Part shown: positions 17,985-27,838 of the stretch, piece after piece
Layout: every line of letters begins with the position of its first letter
Numbering within the stretch: the first letter of the stretch is position 1
Source of the DNA: an uncultured Subdoligranulum sp.
GTDB taxonomy: Bacteria > Bacillota > Clostridia > Oscillospirales > Ruminococcaceae
Assembly (NCBI RefSeq): GCF_963931595.1
Contig: NZ_OZ007030.1
Span: 1,852,481-1,916,480, forward strand
Length of the DNA: 64,000 nucleotides
Reading direction: 5' to 3'
Position numbers and translations under genes: made by a program
Notes under the pieces: generated by a model
The model's database searches: none
What the model saw: only the letters and a program-made list of their open reading frames with translations
Told to the model about the DNA's origin: nothing

Positions 17985-19931
17985 TCAGCCGTTATTTGCA
18001 AACTCCGTTTCCAGCTGGTCCCACACGGCGCTGAAATTGTAGGGGAACTGGGCGTCCTCCTCGGCCAGCCAGCGGCGGTAGGTGTCCAGCTCCTCCACCG
18101 TGGGCGCCTTCACCCGGACGTAGGCCGTGATGGTGTAGCCGTTGCCCATATCGAAGGTGGCGGCCACCTCAAAGGGCTGATACTTCTCCTGGTTTTCCAG
18201 GAAGGCATTGTTGATCTTCTCGGTATGGTTGCTGGGATCAAAGGGTGTGCAGGTCAGCACCGCATGGGACGTGAAGAGTTCCCTGGGGAAGGCGTCGTTG
18301 CCGGGGTTCACCGCCCCGTAGGCCAGAATCGTGCGGATGCTCTCGTCGGGCAGGGCCGCCGCCCGGAAGACATCGGCACTGTACACCACGCCGTGGCAGA
18401 TCATATAGGCGGAGTTTTCCCCGCTGCAATTCTGCCGCAGCCAGTCGTTGACCGCATCGATGCCGGCCATGTCCTCCCGGACGTTGTCCACATAGAAGTA
18501 AAGGCCGCTGTACACTTCAGTGGGGAACCACAGCGGCGGCAGCAGCTGGCTGCAGGCGCCGAAGTTCAGCACGCACATGCCCCCCAGTACCGCCGCGGGC
18601 ACCGCCCGCAGCAGCCGGGGGCGCAGATCGGCCACCGCCAGCGCGCAGAGGAAAAAGCCCAGCAGATAGAAGGGCGCCACCGCCAGCGACTGGTGGTCGT
18701 CCATATTCTGCACCCGGGTGACCAGCGCCACCGTGAGGACCGCGCCGGCCAGAGAGAGTACAGACAGGAATCTTGTCGATTTTTTATACAATCCGTACAG
18801 AACGCCGATCAGCAGCACGGCCAACAGGAAATACCCCAGGTAGACCCGCTGGTTGCCCAGCTCCGACAGGAAGCCGCCGGTCTGGTAGGTGGCATAGCGG
18901 TCGCTGTAATCCGCCCGGACGATGCGCCAGAACATGGGGGCCAGCGGCAGCCCGACGCAGAGCACCGACACCACCGCGAACTGCACAAACCGCACCAGGG
19001 CGCCTTTGTTCCGTCCGCGCAGCGCCAATGCCAGCGCCCGGACGCCGTAAAACAGGAAGATGGTCGCCACCGTGAACATATAGCTGCGGCGGGTCAGGAT
19101 CAGAAGACCCGTGAAGGTGGTCAGGCTCACCAGCCGGGCGGGGGCAGGATGGTCGAAATCGTAGCCGGTGAGCAGCGCCATGAGCATAAAGGCGAAAGCC
19201 ACGCCCAGCAGGTCGGGCATACCGCGGTAGAGCGCCACATGCACCAGCGGCATGAGCAGCACAAAAGCCATGCCCAGCACTGTGAAGAGCCGGGGTGCCC
19301 GGGGCGCCAGCTGGCGGCGCAGCACCAGAAGGAACACCAGAGCGCTGAAATACACCAGCGAGGGAATCAGCAGCGCGCAGAGGATGGCGAAGGTGTTGGC
19401 GGTGCGGGCCGTGAACATGAAGAAGGGTTCCAGCAGGATGTTGATGACGAAGGGGGCGTAGTCGTTGAACCAGGTCTTGTAGATGGTGGAGCCCACCCCC
19501 ATGAAGACGCCGTCCGCGAAGTTGGATTCCAGCCGGACCTGCAGATTATAGTAGGTGGCGTTGTCCCAGAGATAGAGGCTCTGGCGGCCCACCATGGCGT
19601 GGAGATAGAAGGCGGCGCTGAGCAGGCAGCAGACTGCCAGCAGGACCCCGTCAAACCGGGTCAGGCGGGCGCCCGCGGCACGCAGCGCGCGGCGGTAGAG
19701 GCAGAAGGTGCCCAGCACCGCCGTGCAGCAGAGCAGCAGCAGCCACACATCCACCGGGTGCCGGCCGCTGCCCAGGGCATCCACGGTCTGCAGCACCGGC
19801 AGGAAGTGAGCCGCTGTGCTGAAAAGGAATTTAACGGCAAAAAGACACACCAAAGCCAGAACGGCCCGCTCGGGGCGGGTCATTCTGGCAAAATACTGCT
19901 GTACTTTTGCGCGGGGCGAAAATTTTGGCAA
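17985..19931 (-). CDS. Large membrane protein with C-terminal exported domain, GT-C-like
   Basis: A 648-residue protein with roughly twelve hydrophobic helices and a soluble C-terminal domain of about 180 residues. The first large loop has LYLWDNATYYNLQ and ANFADGV-like acidic and aromatic features, as in GT-C enzymes. The start is TTG 19931 with a GGGGGA site about 8 nt upstream; ATG 19883 is the alternative but has no ribosome site. It follows pgsA by 18 nt. Glycosyltransferase function is an inference. Confidence 0.75.
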   Translation of the reverse strand: MPKFSPRAKVQQYFARMTRPERAVLALVCLFAVKFLFSTAAHFLPVLQTVDALGSGRHPVDVWLLLLCCTAVLGTFCLYRRALRAAGARLTRFDGVLLAVCCLLSAAFYLHAMVGRQSLYLWDNATYYNLQVRLESNFADGVFMGVGSTIYKTWFNDYAPFVINILLEPFFMFTARTANTFAILCALLIPSLVYFSALVFLLVLRRQLAPRAPRLFTVLGMAFVLLMPLVHVALYRGMPDLLGVAFAFMLMALLTGYDFDHPAPARLVSLTTFTGLLILTRRSYMFTVATIFLFYGVRALALALRGRNKGALVRFVQFAVVSVLCVGLPLAPMFWRIVRADYSDRYATYQTGGFLSELGNQRVYLGYFLLAVLLIGVLYGLYKKSTRFLSVLSLAGAVLTVALVTRVQNMDDHQSLAVAPFYLLGFFLCALAVADLRPRLLRAVPAAVLGGMCVLNFGACSQLLPPLWFPTEVYSGLYFYVDNVREDMAGIDAVNDWLRQNCSGENSAYMICHGVVYSADVFRAAALPDESIRTILAYGAVNPGNDAFPRELFTSHAVLTCTPFDPSNHTEKINNAFLENQEKYQPFEVAATFDMGNGYTITAYVRVKAPTVEELDTYRRWLAEEDAQFPYNFSAVWDQLETEFANNG

Positions 19932-19949
19932 AGCAGTAGTCCCCCGTTG

Positions 19950-20525
19950 TTATTTAGCCTGCATGAAGCAGCTGCGGTTCTGCCACAGATAGATGCCGCC
20001 GGACAGCACTGTGGCGGCAGCCACCAGCCAGCAGAGCACCTGGGTGATGAGGCCCACGCCCATGATGTCGGCGGAGCCGCCCAGTGCGGCGGCAAAGTAG
20101 TAGAACAGGATGGTAAGCATCTGGAGCACCGTCTTGACCTTGCCCCACATATTGGCGGCAATGACGGTGCCCGACTCGGCGGCGATCATCCGCACGCCGG
20201 CCACCGCAAATTCCCGGAACAGAATGACCGCCAGCACCACCGGCGAGCAGATGCCGTCGGCCACCATGTAGATGAAGGCGGCGGTGGTCAGGCACTTGTC
20301 GGCCAAGGGGTCCATGAACTTTCCGAAGTCGGTGACCAGGTGGTACTTGCGGGCAATGTATCCATCCAGGAAGTCGGTGATGCTGGCCACCGCAAAGACG
20401 ATGCCCGCCACCAGCATGAAGACCTGGTTGTATTCGGCGGTGCCATAGCGGCTGAACGCCGCGAACACCATAAAGACAGGCACCAGAATGACGCGCAGCA
20501 TCGTCAGTTTATTGGGCAGATTCAT
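19950..20525 (-). CDS. pgsA: CDP-diacylglycerol–glycerol-3-phosphate 3-phosphatidyltransferase
   Basis: A 191-residue membrane enzyme that makes phosphatidylglycerol phosphate, the precursor of phosphatidylglycerol and cardiolipin. The CDP-alcohol phosphotransferase signature D-G-x2-A-R-x8-G-x3-D-x3-D is visible in DGYIARKYHL…GKFMDPLAD. About five helices follow. The ATG lies 3 nt after the rimO stop, with a GAGGA site inside the rimO end, so the genes are coupled. Confidence 0.93.
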   Translation of the reverse strand: MNLPNKLTMLRVILVPVFMVFAAFSRYGTAEYNQVFMLVAGIVFAVASITDFLDGYIARKYHLVTDFGKFMDPLADKCLTTAAFIYMVADGICSPVVLAVILFREFAVAGVRMIAAESGTVIAANMWGKVKTVLQMLTILFYYFAAALGGSADIMGVGLITQVLCWLVAAATVLSGGIYLWQNRSCFMQAK

Positions 20526-20528
20526 GGC

Positions 20529-21869
20529 TCAGTCCTCCAGTTTTTCCTCCACGTAGCCGTAGAGGTCGTAAGTATCGGCGTCGGTGATCGTCACGTTGTA
20601 GAACGCGCCGGCCTCCAGCGGCGTATCGGCCGGGGTCAGCACGTTGCCGTCGATCTCGGGGCAGTCCGCCTTGGACCGCAGCAGGTACATGCCGGTCTCG
20701 TCGTCCACACCGTCGCAGATGCATTCCAGCGTCTGGCCCACCTTTTCCTTCTCCCGGTCGGCGCTGACCTCCGCCTGCAGTTCCATGATGTGGTCGGCGC
20801 GGCGCTGCTTGGTCTCCTCGTCGATCTGGCCGTCCATTTTGGCAGCCACCGTGTTCTCCTCCGCCGAGTAGGCAAAGCAGCCCAGCCGGTCAAACCGCAT
20901 GGTCTTGACGAAATCGCAGAGCTCGGCGTACTGCTCCTCGGTCTCGCCGGGGAAGCCCGCGATGAGGGTGGTGCGCAGCGTGATGCCGGGAATGGCTTTG
21001 CGCAGCCGGGCAATGGCGTCCTCGATCTCGGCGCGGCCGCCGCGGCGGTTCATCGCCTTGAGCACGGCGTCGTCGCAGTGCTGGATGGGCAGGTCCAGGT
21101 AGGGCACCACTTTGGTGTTGCGCACCATGGCGGCGATGAAGGCATCGCTGATGCGCTCGGGGTAGGCGTAGAGAATGCGGATCCAGCGGATGCCGTCGAT
21201 CTGCTGCAGACGGTCCAGCAGCTCACAGACGGCGCCGGGCTTGCCCCAGTCCTCCCCGTAGGCGGTGGGGTCCTGGGCCACGAGGATCAGTTCCCGTACC
21301 CCCTCCCCCGCCAGCCAGCGGGCCTCGGCCACGCAGTCCTCGATGGGACGGCTGCGCAGCGGGCCTCGGATCAGCGGGATGGCGCAGTAGTAGCAGCAGT
21401 TGTTGCAGCCCTCGGCGATCTTCAGGTAGGCGTAGTGCCGCGGCGTGGAAATCACCCGGGCACCGCCCAGCGGCATGTCGCTCTTGGGTCCGTAGCTTTC
21501 CACCTGTCCGGCACCCGCCGCACAGACCCGGGCCACAATGGCGGGAATGGCCGCGTTGGAGCCGATGCCGATGACGGCATCCACCTCGGGGATCTCCTGC
21601 ACGATCTGCTGCTTGTACCGCTCGGCCAGGCAGCCGGTCACGATGACCTTCAAGTCGGGGTTCTGCTCCTTGTACTGGCAGGCCATGAGGATGTTCTCGA
21701 TAGCCTCGGCCTTGGCGGACTCGATGAACCCGCAGGTGTTCACGATGATGACATCCGCTTCGGCGGGGTCCGCCACCGTGGTGTGGCCCTCCTTGAGCAG
21801 CGCATGGCAGAAAACGTCGGCGTCCACCTGGTTTTTCGGGCAGCCGAGAGAAATGATGGCAATCTTCAT
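20529..21869 (-). CDS. rimO: Ribosomal protein S12 methylthiotransferase
   Basis: A 446-residue radical-SAM enzyme that methylthiolates an aspartate of S12. The N-terminal UPF0004 domain holds three cluster cysteines (LGCPKN, NTCGF, TGCLAE). The radical-SAM motif CNNCCYYC is near residue 150, and a TRAM domain occupies the last 65 residues. ISLGCPKNQVD at the start is the RimO rather than MiaB form. It lies between recX and pgsA in one direction. Confidence 0.94.
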   Translation of the reverse strand: MKIAIISLGCPKNQVDADVFCHALLKEGHTTVADPAEADVIIVNTCGFIESAKAEAIENILMACQYKEQNPDLKVIVTGCLAERYKQQIVQEIPEVDAVIGIGSNAAIPAIVARVCAAGAGQVESYGPKSDMPLGGARVISTPRHYAYLKIAEGCNNCCYYCAIPLIRGPLRSRPIEDCVAEARWLAGEGVRELILVAQDPTAYGEDWGKPGAVCELLDRLQQIDGIRWIRILYAYPERISDAFIAAMVRNTKVVPYLDLPIQHCDDAVLKAMNRRGGRAEIEDAIARLRKAIPGITLRTTLIAGFPGETEEQYAELCDFVKTMRFDRLGCFAYSAEENTVAAKMDGQIDEETKQRRADHIMELQAEVSADREKEKVGQTLECICDGVDDETGMYLLRSKADCPEIDGNVLTPADTPLEAGAFYNVTITDADTYDLYGYVEEKLED

Positions 21870-21925
21870 AGGTACGTCCTTATTGGTATAATGTAATGCG
21901 TCTGCCGGTGGGCAGACGGAAAGGT

Positions 21926-22543
21926 TCAGTCGTCCCGGGCAAGCACTTCCCGGATGACGGCGTGGGAAAAGCCCCGCCGGGCCAATGCGGCCGCCACCTG
22001 TTCCCGCTTGCCGGCCGCCAGCTTGGCGGCATATTGCCGCTCCACCAGCGCCCGGGCGGTGGCCAGCTCGGGGTCCTCGCCCTCCGGTCCGATATCGTAC
22101 AGTGCTTCCACCGCCTGGGCGGCGGTGTCCCGGTCGATGCCCTTGGCGGCCAGATCCCGCAGGATCTCCCGCCGGGATTTGCGCTTGCGCAGCAGTTCGG
22201 CGGCGCGGCGCCGGGCAAAGCCTGCATCGTCCAGCAGGCCCAGTTCCCCGGCCCGGGCCACCGCATAGGCGGCGCTGTGTTCATCGAATTTGCGGCAGAG
22301 TTTCTGGTAGAGCTCCCCCGACGCATGGTCCCGCAGCGACAGGTAGTCCATCGCCTTGTCCAGCGCGCGGCGGGTATCGCTCTGTTTGCGCAGCTCCTCC
22401 ACCTGCCAGGGTTCCAGGTCGTCCCCCTCGTGCAGGTTGGCCCGGGCGAAGGTGTCCTCGTCCAGGGAAAAGACAAACTCGCCGTCCAGAAACAGGGCCA
22501 GCCGCCCCTTTTTCGTCTCCTTGATCTGGGTCAGCCGGGGCAT
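21926..22543 (-). CDS. recX: RecA regulator RecX
   Basis: A 205-residue helical protein of the RecX family, which modulates RecA filaments. Three repeated three-helix units are visible, including LLRKRKSRREILRDL and ARRGFSHAVIREVL. Its ATG shares one base with the recA stop (TAATG), so it is translated by reinitiation after recA. Low expression by this coupling fits an inhibitor of RecA (inference). Confidence 0.92.
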   Translation of the reverse strand: MPRLTQIKETKKGRLALFLDGEFVFSLDEDTFARANLHEGDDLEPWQVEELRKQSDTRRALDKAMDYLSLRDHASGELYQKLCRKFDEHSAAYAVARAGELGLLDDAGFARRRAAELLRKRKSRREILRDLAAKGIDRDTAAQAVEALYDIGPEGEDPELATARALVERQYAAKLAAGKREQVAAALARRGFSHAVIREVLARDD

Positions 22544-23721
22544 TATTCGTCCACCATGATATCCAGGTCCACCTCACTGCCGGTGGTCTTGGCAGCGGGG
22601 GCCGCGGCGGTGGGCGCTTCGGCAGCCGTCACCGGCTTGACCAGCTCACTGGGGTCCAGCGGCTTGACGGCCCCCTTCTTGCCGGCGGCCAGCAGACGGT
22701 CGGCGTTGGCGCGGACGATCTTCTCGATCTCGTCGGACACTTCGGGGTGTTCCTTGAGGAACTGTTTGGCGTTGTCCCGGCCCTGGCCCAGGCGCATCTC
22801 GCCGTAGTTGAACCAGGCACCGCTCTTCTGGACGATGCCCAGCTTGACGCCCAGATCCAGGATCTCGCCCAGCTTGGAGATGCCCTCGCCGAACATGATG
22901 TCAAACTCCGCCTCACGGAAGGGCGGCGCCACCTTGTTCTTGACGATCTTGGCCCGGGTACGGTTGCCGATGAAGGCACCGGTGGAATCCTTCAGGCCCT
23001 CGATGCGGCGCACGTCGATGCGCACGCTGGAATAGTATTTCAGCGCACGGCCGCCGGTGGTCACTTCTGGGTTGCCGTAGACCACGCCCACCTTCTCGCG
23101 CAGCTGGTTGATGAAGATGCAGACCGTGTTGGTCTTGCCGATGACGCCGGTGAGCTTGCGCAGGGCCTGGCTCATCAGACGGGCCTGCAGGCCCACGTGG
23201 CTGTCGCCCATCTCGCCCTCGATCTCGGCCCGGGGCACCATGGCGGCCACCGAGTCCACGACCACCGCGTCGATGGCGCCGGAGCGCACCAGCGCCTCGC
23301 AGATCTCCATGGCCTGCTCACCGGTGTCGGGCTGGCTCACCAGCAGACTGTCGATGTCCACCCCCAGGGCCGCGGCATAGGCCGGGTCCAGGGCGTGTTC
23401 CACGTCGATGAAGGCCACTTCGCCGCCCATCTTCTGGGCTTCGGCCAGCGCGTGGAGGGCCAGCGTCGTCTTACCGGAGGATTCCGGTCCGTAGATTTCG
23501 ATGATACGGCCGCGCGGCAGACCGCCGATGCCCAGCGCCAGGTCCAGGCCCAGGCTGCCGGTGGGGATCGCGTCCACCTGCATCGTCACATTGGCGCCCA
23601 GCTTCATGACGGCGCCCTTGCCGAACTGTTTCTCGATCTGGGCCAGGGCCGTCTCCAGCGCGGCCTTCTTGTCTGCGGCCGGACCGGCGCTCTTGGGAGT
23701 TGTATCTTTCTTCGCTGCCAT
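22543..23721 (-). CDS. recA: Recombinase A
   Basis: A 392-residue RecA. Walker [20 protein letters not shown] with the Walker B region, and the L1/L2 DNA-binding loops are present; the protein is complete. The C-terminus is extended by an Ala/Thr/Pro-rich linker and ends in an acidic tail. The ATG follows AAGGAG. A strong promoter with an overlapping palindrome lies upstream, and recX is coupled downstream. The protein is the strand-exchange and SOS co-protease factor. Confidence 0.98.
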   Translation of the reverse strand: MAAKKDTTPKSAGPAADKKAALETALAQIEKQFGKGAVMKLGANVTMQVDAIPTGSLGLDLALGIGGLPRGRIIEIYGPESSGKTTLALHALAEAQKMGGEVAFIDVEHALDPAYAAALGVDIDSLLVSQPDTGEQAMEICEALVRSGAIDAVVVDSVAAMVPRAEIEGEMGDSHVGLQARLMSQALRKLTGVIGKTNTVCIFINQLREKVGVVYGNPEVTTGGRALKYYSSVRIDVRRIEGLKDSTGAFIGNRTRAKIVKNKVAPPFREAEFDIMFGEGISKLGEILDLGVKLGIVQKSGAWFNYGEMRLGQGRDNAKQFLKEHPEVSDEIEKIVRANADRLLAAGKKGAVKPLDPSELVKPVTAAEAPTAAAPAAKTTGSEVDLDIMVDE

Positions 23722-23774
23722 CTTGCTGTCTCCTTTATCTGTTGCAATCGCTGTTATCTTTCGCGTTTGCCTCT

Positions 23775-23803
23775 ATTATATACGATTCGGGCCAAAATTA
23801 CAA
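23775..23803 (-). promoter_or_regulatory. recA promoter
   Basis: On the minus strand TTGTAA (23798–23803), a 17-nt spacer and TATAAT (23775–23780), about 54 nt before the recA start. Confidence 0.82.
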
Positions 23804-23814
23804 CTATATGTTGT
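23800..23814. promoter_or_regulatory. Palindrome over the recA −35, candidate operator
   Basis: ACAAC-N5-GTTGT, a perfect 5+5 palindrome with an AT-only centre, overlaps half of the recA −35 hexamer. LexA is the obvious candidate because recA is its usual target. The sequence is not the B. subtilis box CGAAC-N4-GTTCG, so the assignment is tentative. Confidence 0.45.
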
Positions 23815-23817
23815 ACA

Positions 23818-24672
23818 TTAGCAGTCCGATTTCAGGGACTTTTCCCCGTTTTTTTCGGGTTTCTGCAAAACCACCACCCGGTCGTTGCCGCCGTAGTCCT
23901 TGCGGCAGCGGCCGTTCTGCCAGCCGTACTGTTCTCCCAGGGCCAGCACCTGCGCCGCCTGGGCGCAGCCGATCTCCAGCACCAGCCAGCCCCCCGGCCG
24001 CAATGCCGCGCCGTACCGGGCACAGAGCAGCCGGTAAAAGTCCAGCCCGTCGGTGCCGCCGTCCAGCGCCATGGCAGGCTCGTGGGCGGTCTCCGGCATC
24101 AGGGCGTGCATCTCGGCGGCCGTCAGGTAGGGCGGGTTGGATACGATCAGATCCACAGAACCGGGCTGCAGCGTCTTATACCAGGCAAAGACATCCGCCT
24201 GCACAGTCCCCACCGTGGTGCCCTGGGTATTGGCCTGCAGATACCGCCAGGCCTCGCCGCTTTTTTCCACGCAGGTGACCCGCGCTTCGGGGTAGGCCCG
24301 GGCCACCCCCAGTCCCAGACAGCCGGTGCCGGCACAGAGGTCCAACACCACCGGGTCGGGTATGCCCCGCAGCAGTTCGATGGCGGTCTCGCAGACGATC
24401 TCGCTGTCCGCCCGGGGACAGAGCACCCCCGGGCCCACCTTGAGGGTAAAGTCCAGAAAATCCCACTCGCCCAAAAGATACTGCAGCGGCTCCCGCGCAG
24501 CGCGGCGGGCCGCCAGCACATCCAGGCGGGCGGCCTCGGCCTCGGTGGGGCCGTCGTCCAGGCGGGGGTCCCGCCGGGTGACAAAGCGGTAGAGCTGGGC
24601 TGCATCGAATCGGGCGTCGGGCACGCCGGCCGCCTGCAGCCGGGCACAGAGGGACTGAAATGCAGCGTTCAC
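23818..24672 (-). CDS. prmC: Release factor glutamine methyltransferase
   Basis: A 284-residue SAM-dependent enzyme that methylates the GGQ glutamine of peptide release factors. The SAM-binding DLCAGTGCLGLGVA and catalytic NPPYL motifs are present after the helical N-terminal domain. The start is GTG 24672, overlapping the DUF1385 stop as GTGA. The prmC–DUF1385 pairing is common in clostridia. The recA promoter begins right after its stop. Confidence 0.93.
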   Translation of the reverse strand: MNAAFQSLCARLQAAGVPDARFDAAQLYRFVTRRDPRLDDGPTEAEAARLDVLAARRAAREPLQYLLGEWDFLDFTLKVGPGVLCPRADSEIVCETAIELLRGIPDPVVLDLCAGTGCLGLGVARAYPEARVTCVEKSGEAWRYLQANTQGTTVGTVQADVFAWYKTLQPGSVDLIVSNPPYLTAAEMHALMPETAHEPAMALDGGTDGLDFYRLLCARYGAALRPGGWLVLEIGCAQAAQVLALGEQYGWQNGRCRKDYGGNDRVVVLQKPEKNGEKSLKSDC

Positions 24673-25595
24673 CAGCGTCCATCCTCCCGGTTTTCCGGCA
24701 GCACCGGGGTGACGGCCGCGATGGCGATCTCGATCATGGAATCGTCGGGTTCAAAGGTGGTCAGCCGCTGCATCCAGAGGCCCGGCTGGGAAACAATGTG
24801 CGCCAGCAGGCTGTCCGACCGGCCGGCCCACTTGAGCACCTCGTAGGCAATGCCCACCAGCAGCGGGAACATGCACAGTTTGTAGACGATGCGCAGCCCG
24901 GTGCTGGTCCAGGGCAGCACGGCATAGAGGAAGATGCTGATGATGATCACCAGAATCATGAAACTGGTGCCGCAGCGGGGGTGGAACCGGCTCTGCTTGC
25001 GGATGTTCTCCACCGTCAGGGGCAGGCCCGCCTCGTAGCAGGCAATGGTCTTGTGCTCGGCGCCGTGATACTCAAAGACGCGGTGCATTTCCTTGTAGCG
25101 GGTGCAGAGGAACATGTAGCCCAGGAAGATGGCCATCTTGAGCACACCTTCCAGGATGACCCGCGGCCAGCGGCCCATGGGCACCGCCTGGCTGACCAGG
25201 CCGGTGAGGAAGGTGGGCAGGAAGGTGAACAGGAAGAGGGCCAGCGCCACGCCCACCACCACCGCCAGACCCATGAGGACATTCTGGGCGGCGGGGCCAA
25301 GGCGGTCTTCCAGCCACTTGTCCAGCCCGGACGGAGCGGTTTCCTCCTCCTCTGCCAGGGCGATGTCGGCGGCGTGCATGAGGTACTGGTACCCCTTGTA
25401 GAGGTTTTCCACCATGTTGCAGACGCCCCGCACCAGCGGCACCTTGTTGTACCAGTGGGTGTGCACCGTGTCGTAGCTCAGGTCGATGGTGCCGTCGGGA
25501 CGGCGCACCGCGCAGCAGATTTTCTCGGGGCCGCGCATCATGATGCCTTCCATCAGGGCCTGGCCGCCGACGGAAGTACGAAATTCCTTGGACAT
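24669..25595 (-). CDS. DUF1385 membrane protein
   Basis: A 308-residue protein of the DUF1385 family. Family blocks GGQALMEGIMMRG, YHGAEHKTI and HPRCGTSF are all present, with about five hydrophobic helices. Neighbouring prmC overlaps its end by 4 nt, an association repeated across Firmicutes. The function is unknown; the conserved His/Cys residues could bind a metal (inference). An AAGGAG site precedes ATG 25595. Confidence 0.88.
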   Translation of the reverse strand: MSKEFRTSVGGQALMEGIMMRGPEKICCAVRRPDGTIDLSYDTVHTHWYNKVPLVRGVCNMVENLYKGYQYLMHAADIALAEEEETAPSGLDKWLEDRLGPAAQNVLMGLAVVVGVALALFLFTFLPTFLTGLVSQAVPMGRWPRVILEGVLKMAIFLGYMFLCTRYKEMHRVFEYHGAEHKTIACYEAGLPLTVENIRKQSRFHPRCGTSFMILVIIISIFLYAVLPWTSTGLRIVYKLCMFPLLVGIAYEVLKWAGRSDSLLAHIVSQPGLWMQRLTTFEPDDSMIEIAIAAVTPVLPENREDGRW

Positions 25596-25617
25596 ACTGT
25601 CTCCTTCTGGGTGCTGA

Positions 25618-27066
25618 TCAGATCGTTTCGTGGAGGTGCTCCTGCCCGGGGTGGTAGACCGGCAGCGTGATGCTCACCGTCGTGCCCTGCCCCAGGGTGG
25701 AGGCAATATCCACCTTGCCGCCCAGCGCCTGGACGATCTCGTCCACCACCGCCAGGCCGATGCCCGATCCGCGCACCGCATTTTTGGCTTTGAAAAATTT
25801 TTGCTTGACCTTGTCCAGGTCCTCCGGGGCGATACCCCGGCCCTGGTCCCGGATGGCCGCCGTCACCGTCTCCGCCGTGCGGGAGATGGTCAGGAAGATC
25901 GTCCCGCCGGGATCGGAGTACTTGATGGCGTTGTCAAAGATATTGACGAAGACCTGCCGCAGCCGGGCCGGGTCGGCCCATACCGGGTAGGGTTCGGGCG
26001 GTTCCTCGTAGACGAACTGCAGCCCCTCCTGCTGGATGCGCGCCTCCACAAAGAGCGCCGCGTCGGTGGCCTCCGCCACCAGGTCCAGCACCTCGCAGTG
26101 GAGCTGGATGCCGTTCTGCAAACGGGAGAAGTCCAGCAGTTCCTCCACCATGGTGTACAGGCGGTCGGTCTCGGTGCCGATGATGGCCAGGCCCCGGCGA
26201 TAGTTCTCGTCGGTGGGGTCATGGATGTTCTCGATGGTTTCCACCCAGCCCTTGATGGAGGTCAGCGGCGTGCGCAGTTCGTGGCTCACCGAGGAGATGA
26301 ACTCGTTTTTCAGACGGTCGGTCTCGGCCAGGTCCTCCGCCATCTGGTTGATGGTGCCGCACAGCCGTCCGATCTCGTCGTTGTACTTGGTGTCCGGCAG
26401 CCGGGCCTGGAGATCTCCCCGGGCAATGCGGGTGGCGGTGGCCTCCACCTCCCCCAGCGGCCGCACAATGGAGCGCACAAAGAACAGCCCGCTCCACAGC
26501 ATGAGCAGAAAAGCCAGCGCACCGATGCCCGCCGAGGCCACCACATACCGTCCCCACTGCCGGTCCACCAGCGTCAGACTGGTGACCATCCGCATGGCGG
26601 CAATGTTGCCCGCCGCGTAGGGCACCAGGGCGGTGACCGCCATGACCCGCTCGCCCTGGGGGGTGGTGAAGATGGTATGGCCCATGCCGCTGGACGAGGT
26701 GAGAGCCTGGGCAAAGTCCGTCCCGTTGGTCAGGTCCTGGGTCATGGTGCCGCTGCTGGTGGACAGGATGACCCCCTGGGCGTCCAGCAGCATGAATTCA
26801 AATTTGTCCTTTTCCTCGAACTGTTCCACCGTGCGGCGCAGCGCCTGTCCGCGGCTTTCCGCCGTTTCCAGGCTGTCCCCCGCCGTGCCGGTGGCCTGCA
26901 GACGGCCCGCAATGGTGGAGAAGCGGTTTTCAATGGCGCGCTGCACCCCGCCGTACAGTTCCCGGTAGCTGTTGTAGAGGAAGATCGCTTCGGCCGCGAA
27001 CAGCACCAGCACCATGATGAGCAGACTGCCCTTGATCCAGCGCTGGATGATGCTGGTCTTTGCCAT
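25618..27066 (-). CDS. Membrane sensor histidine kinase
   Basis: A 482-residue class I sensor kinase. There is one N-terminal helix, an extracytoplasmic sensor of about 150 residues, a second helix near 190–205, a HAMP domain, HisKA with SSVSHELRTPLTS (phospho-His), and a HATPase domain with FDNAIKYSD, GRGIAPEDL and GSGIGLAV. It is the partner of the response regulator encoded 54 nt upstream. The signal is unknown; a PhoR/WalK-like envelope sensor is plausible. Confidence 0.93.
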   Translation of the reverse strand: MAKTSIIQRWIKGSLLIMVLVLFAAEAIFLYNSYRELYGGVQRAIENRFSTIAGRLQATGTAGDSLETAESRGQALRRTVEQFEEKDKFEFMLLDAQGVILSTSSGTMTQDLTNGTDFAQALTSSSGMGHTIFTTPQGERVMAVTALVPYAAGNIAAMRMVTSLTLVDRQWGRYVVASAGIGALAFLLMLWSGLFFVRSIVRPLGEVEATATRIARGDLQARLPDTKYNDEIGRLCGTINQMAEDLAETDRLKNEFISSVSHELRTPLTSIKGWVETIENIHDPTDENYRRGLAIIGTETDRLYTMVEELLDFSRLQNGIQLHCEVLDLVAEATDAALFVEARIQQEGLQFVYEEPPEPYPVWADPARLRQVFVNIFDNAIKYSDPGGTIFLTISRTAETVTAAIRDQGRGIAPEDLDKVKQKFFKAKNAVRGSGIGLAVVDEIVQALGGKVDIASTLGQGTTVSITLPVYHPGQEHLHETI

Positions 27067-27120
27067 CGCCCGTTCCCCTTTCCGGCACCGCCGTGCCCGT
27101 TGTTATGATCCGCCGGTCTA

Positions 27121-27822
27121 TCAGGGATTCCAGCGGTAGCCGTATCCCCATACGGTCAGGATGTGCTGCGGATTGCTGGGTTCATCCTCGATCTTCATCC
27201 GCAGACGGCGGATGTTGACATCCACGATCTTCACATCGCCGAAATAGTTCTCGCCCCAGACCCCTTCCAGGATTTTCTCCCGCACCAGGGCCGTGGCCGG
27301 GTTGCGGAAAAACAGTTCCATGATCTGGAACTCCACCTGGGTCAGGTCGATGGGCTTGCCGGCCTTGTAGAGCACCCGGCTCTTCTCGTCCAGCACAAAG
27401 GGGCCGCTGACCAGCTGCTCGGGTTCCTCGGCCGCCTTGGCGGAGGAGGCACCACGCTTGATGCGGCGGGTCAGCGCCTCCAGCCGCGCCACCAGCTCGG
27501 ACACCGAGAAGGGCTTGGTGATATAATCGTCGGCGCCGATGGACAGGCCGCGGATCTTGTCGCTCTCCTGCCCCTTGGCCGACACAATGATGATGCCGAT
27601 ATCGTTGTCATCCCGGCGGATGGTCTCGCAAAGGCTCAGCCCGTCCATGCCGGGCAGCATGATGTCCAGCAGCGCCGCGTCACAGGGCTCGCTCTTGTGC
27701 ATGAGTTCCAGCGCCCGCTCGGCACTGGGGGCTTCCAGCACTTCCCAGCCCGCCATCTTCAGGTTGAGGGCCACCATCTCCCGGATGCTGGCCTCGTCTT
27801 CCACGACCAATACTCGTTTCAT
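27121..27822 (-). CDS. OmpR/PhoB-family response regulator
   Basis: A 233-residue two-domain regulator. The receiver carries the acidic pair VEDE, the phospho-acceptor in DIMLPGMDG and the lysine in YITKPF. The C-terminal winged helix ends with VWGYGYRW. It lies between a lipoprotein gene and the sensor kinase gene on the same strand, so all three probably form one signalling unit. Confidence 0.95.
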   Translation of the reverse strand: MKRVLVVEDEASIREMVALNLKMAGWEVLEAPSAERALELMHKSEPCDAALLDIMLPGMDGLSLCETIRRDDNDIGIIIVSAKGQESDKIRGLSIGADDYITKPFSVSELVARLEALTRRIKRGASSAKAAEEPEQLVSGPFVLDEKSRVLYKAGKPIDLTQVEFQIMELFFRNPATALVREKILEGVWGENYFGDVKIVDVNIRRLRMKIEDEPSNPQHILTVWGYGYRWNP

Positions 27823-27838
27823 ACTGGGTTCCCCTTCC

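Noticed and set aside
17943..21896. Very long open frame on the plus strand antisense to cysS, the membrane protein, pgsA and rimO
   Set aside because: The minus-strand genes have clear families; the plus frame gives low-complexity His/Gln/Gly-rich sequence, the usual shadow in GC-rich DNA.
22747..24846. Long plus-strand open frame antisense to recA and prmC
   Set aside because: It lies opposite two unmistakable genes and has no recognisable protein features.
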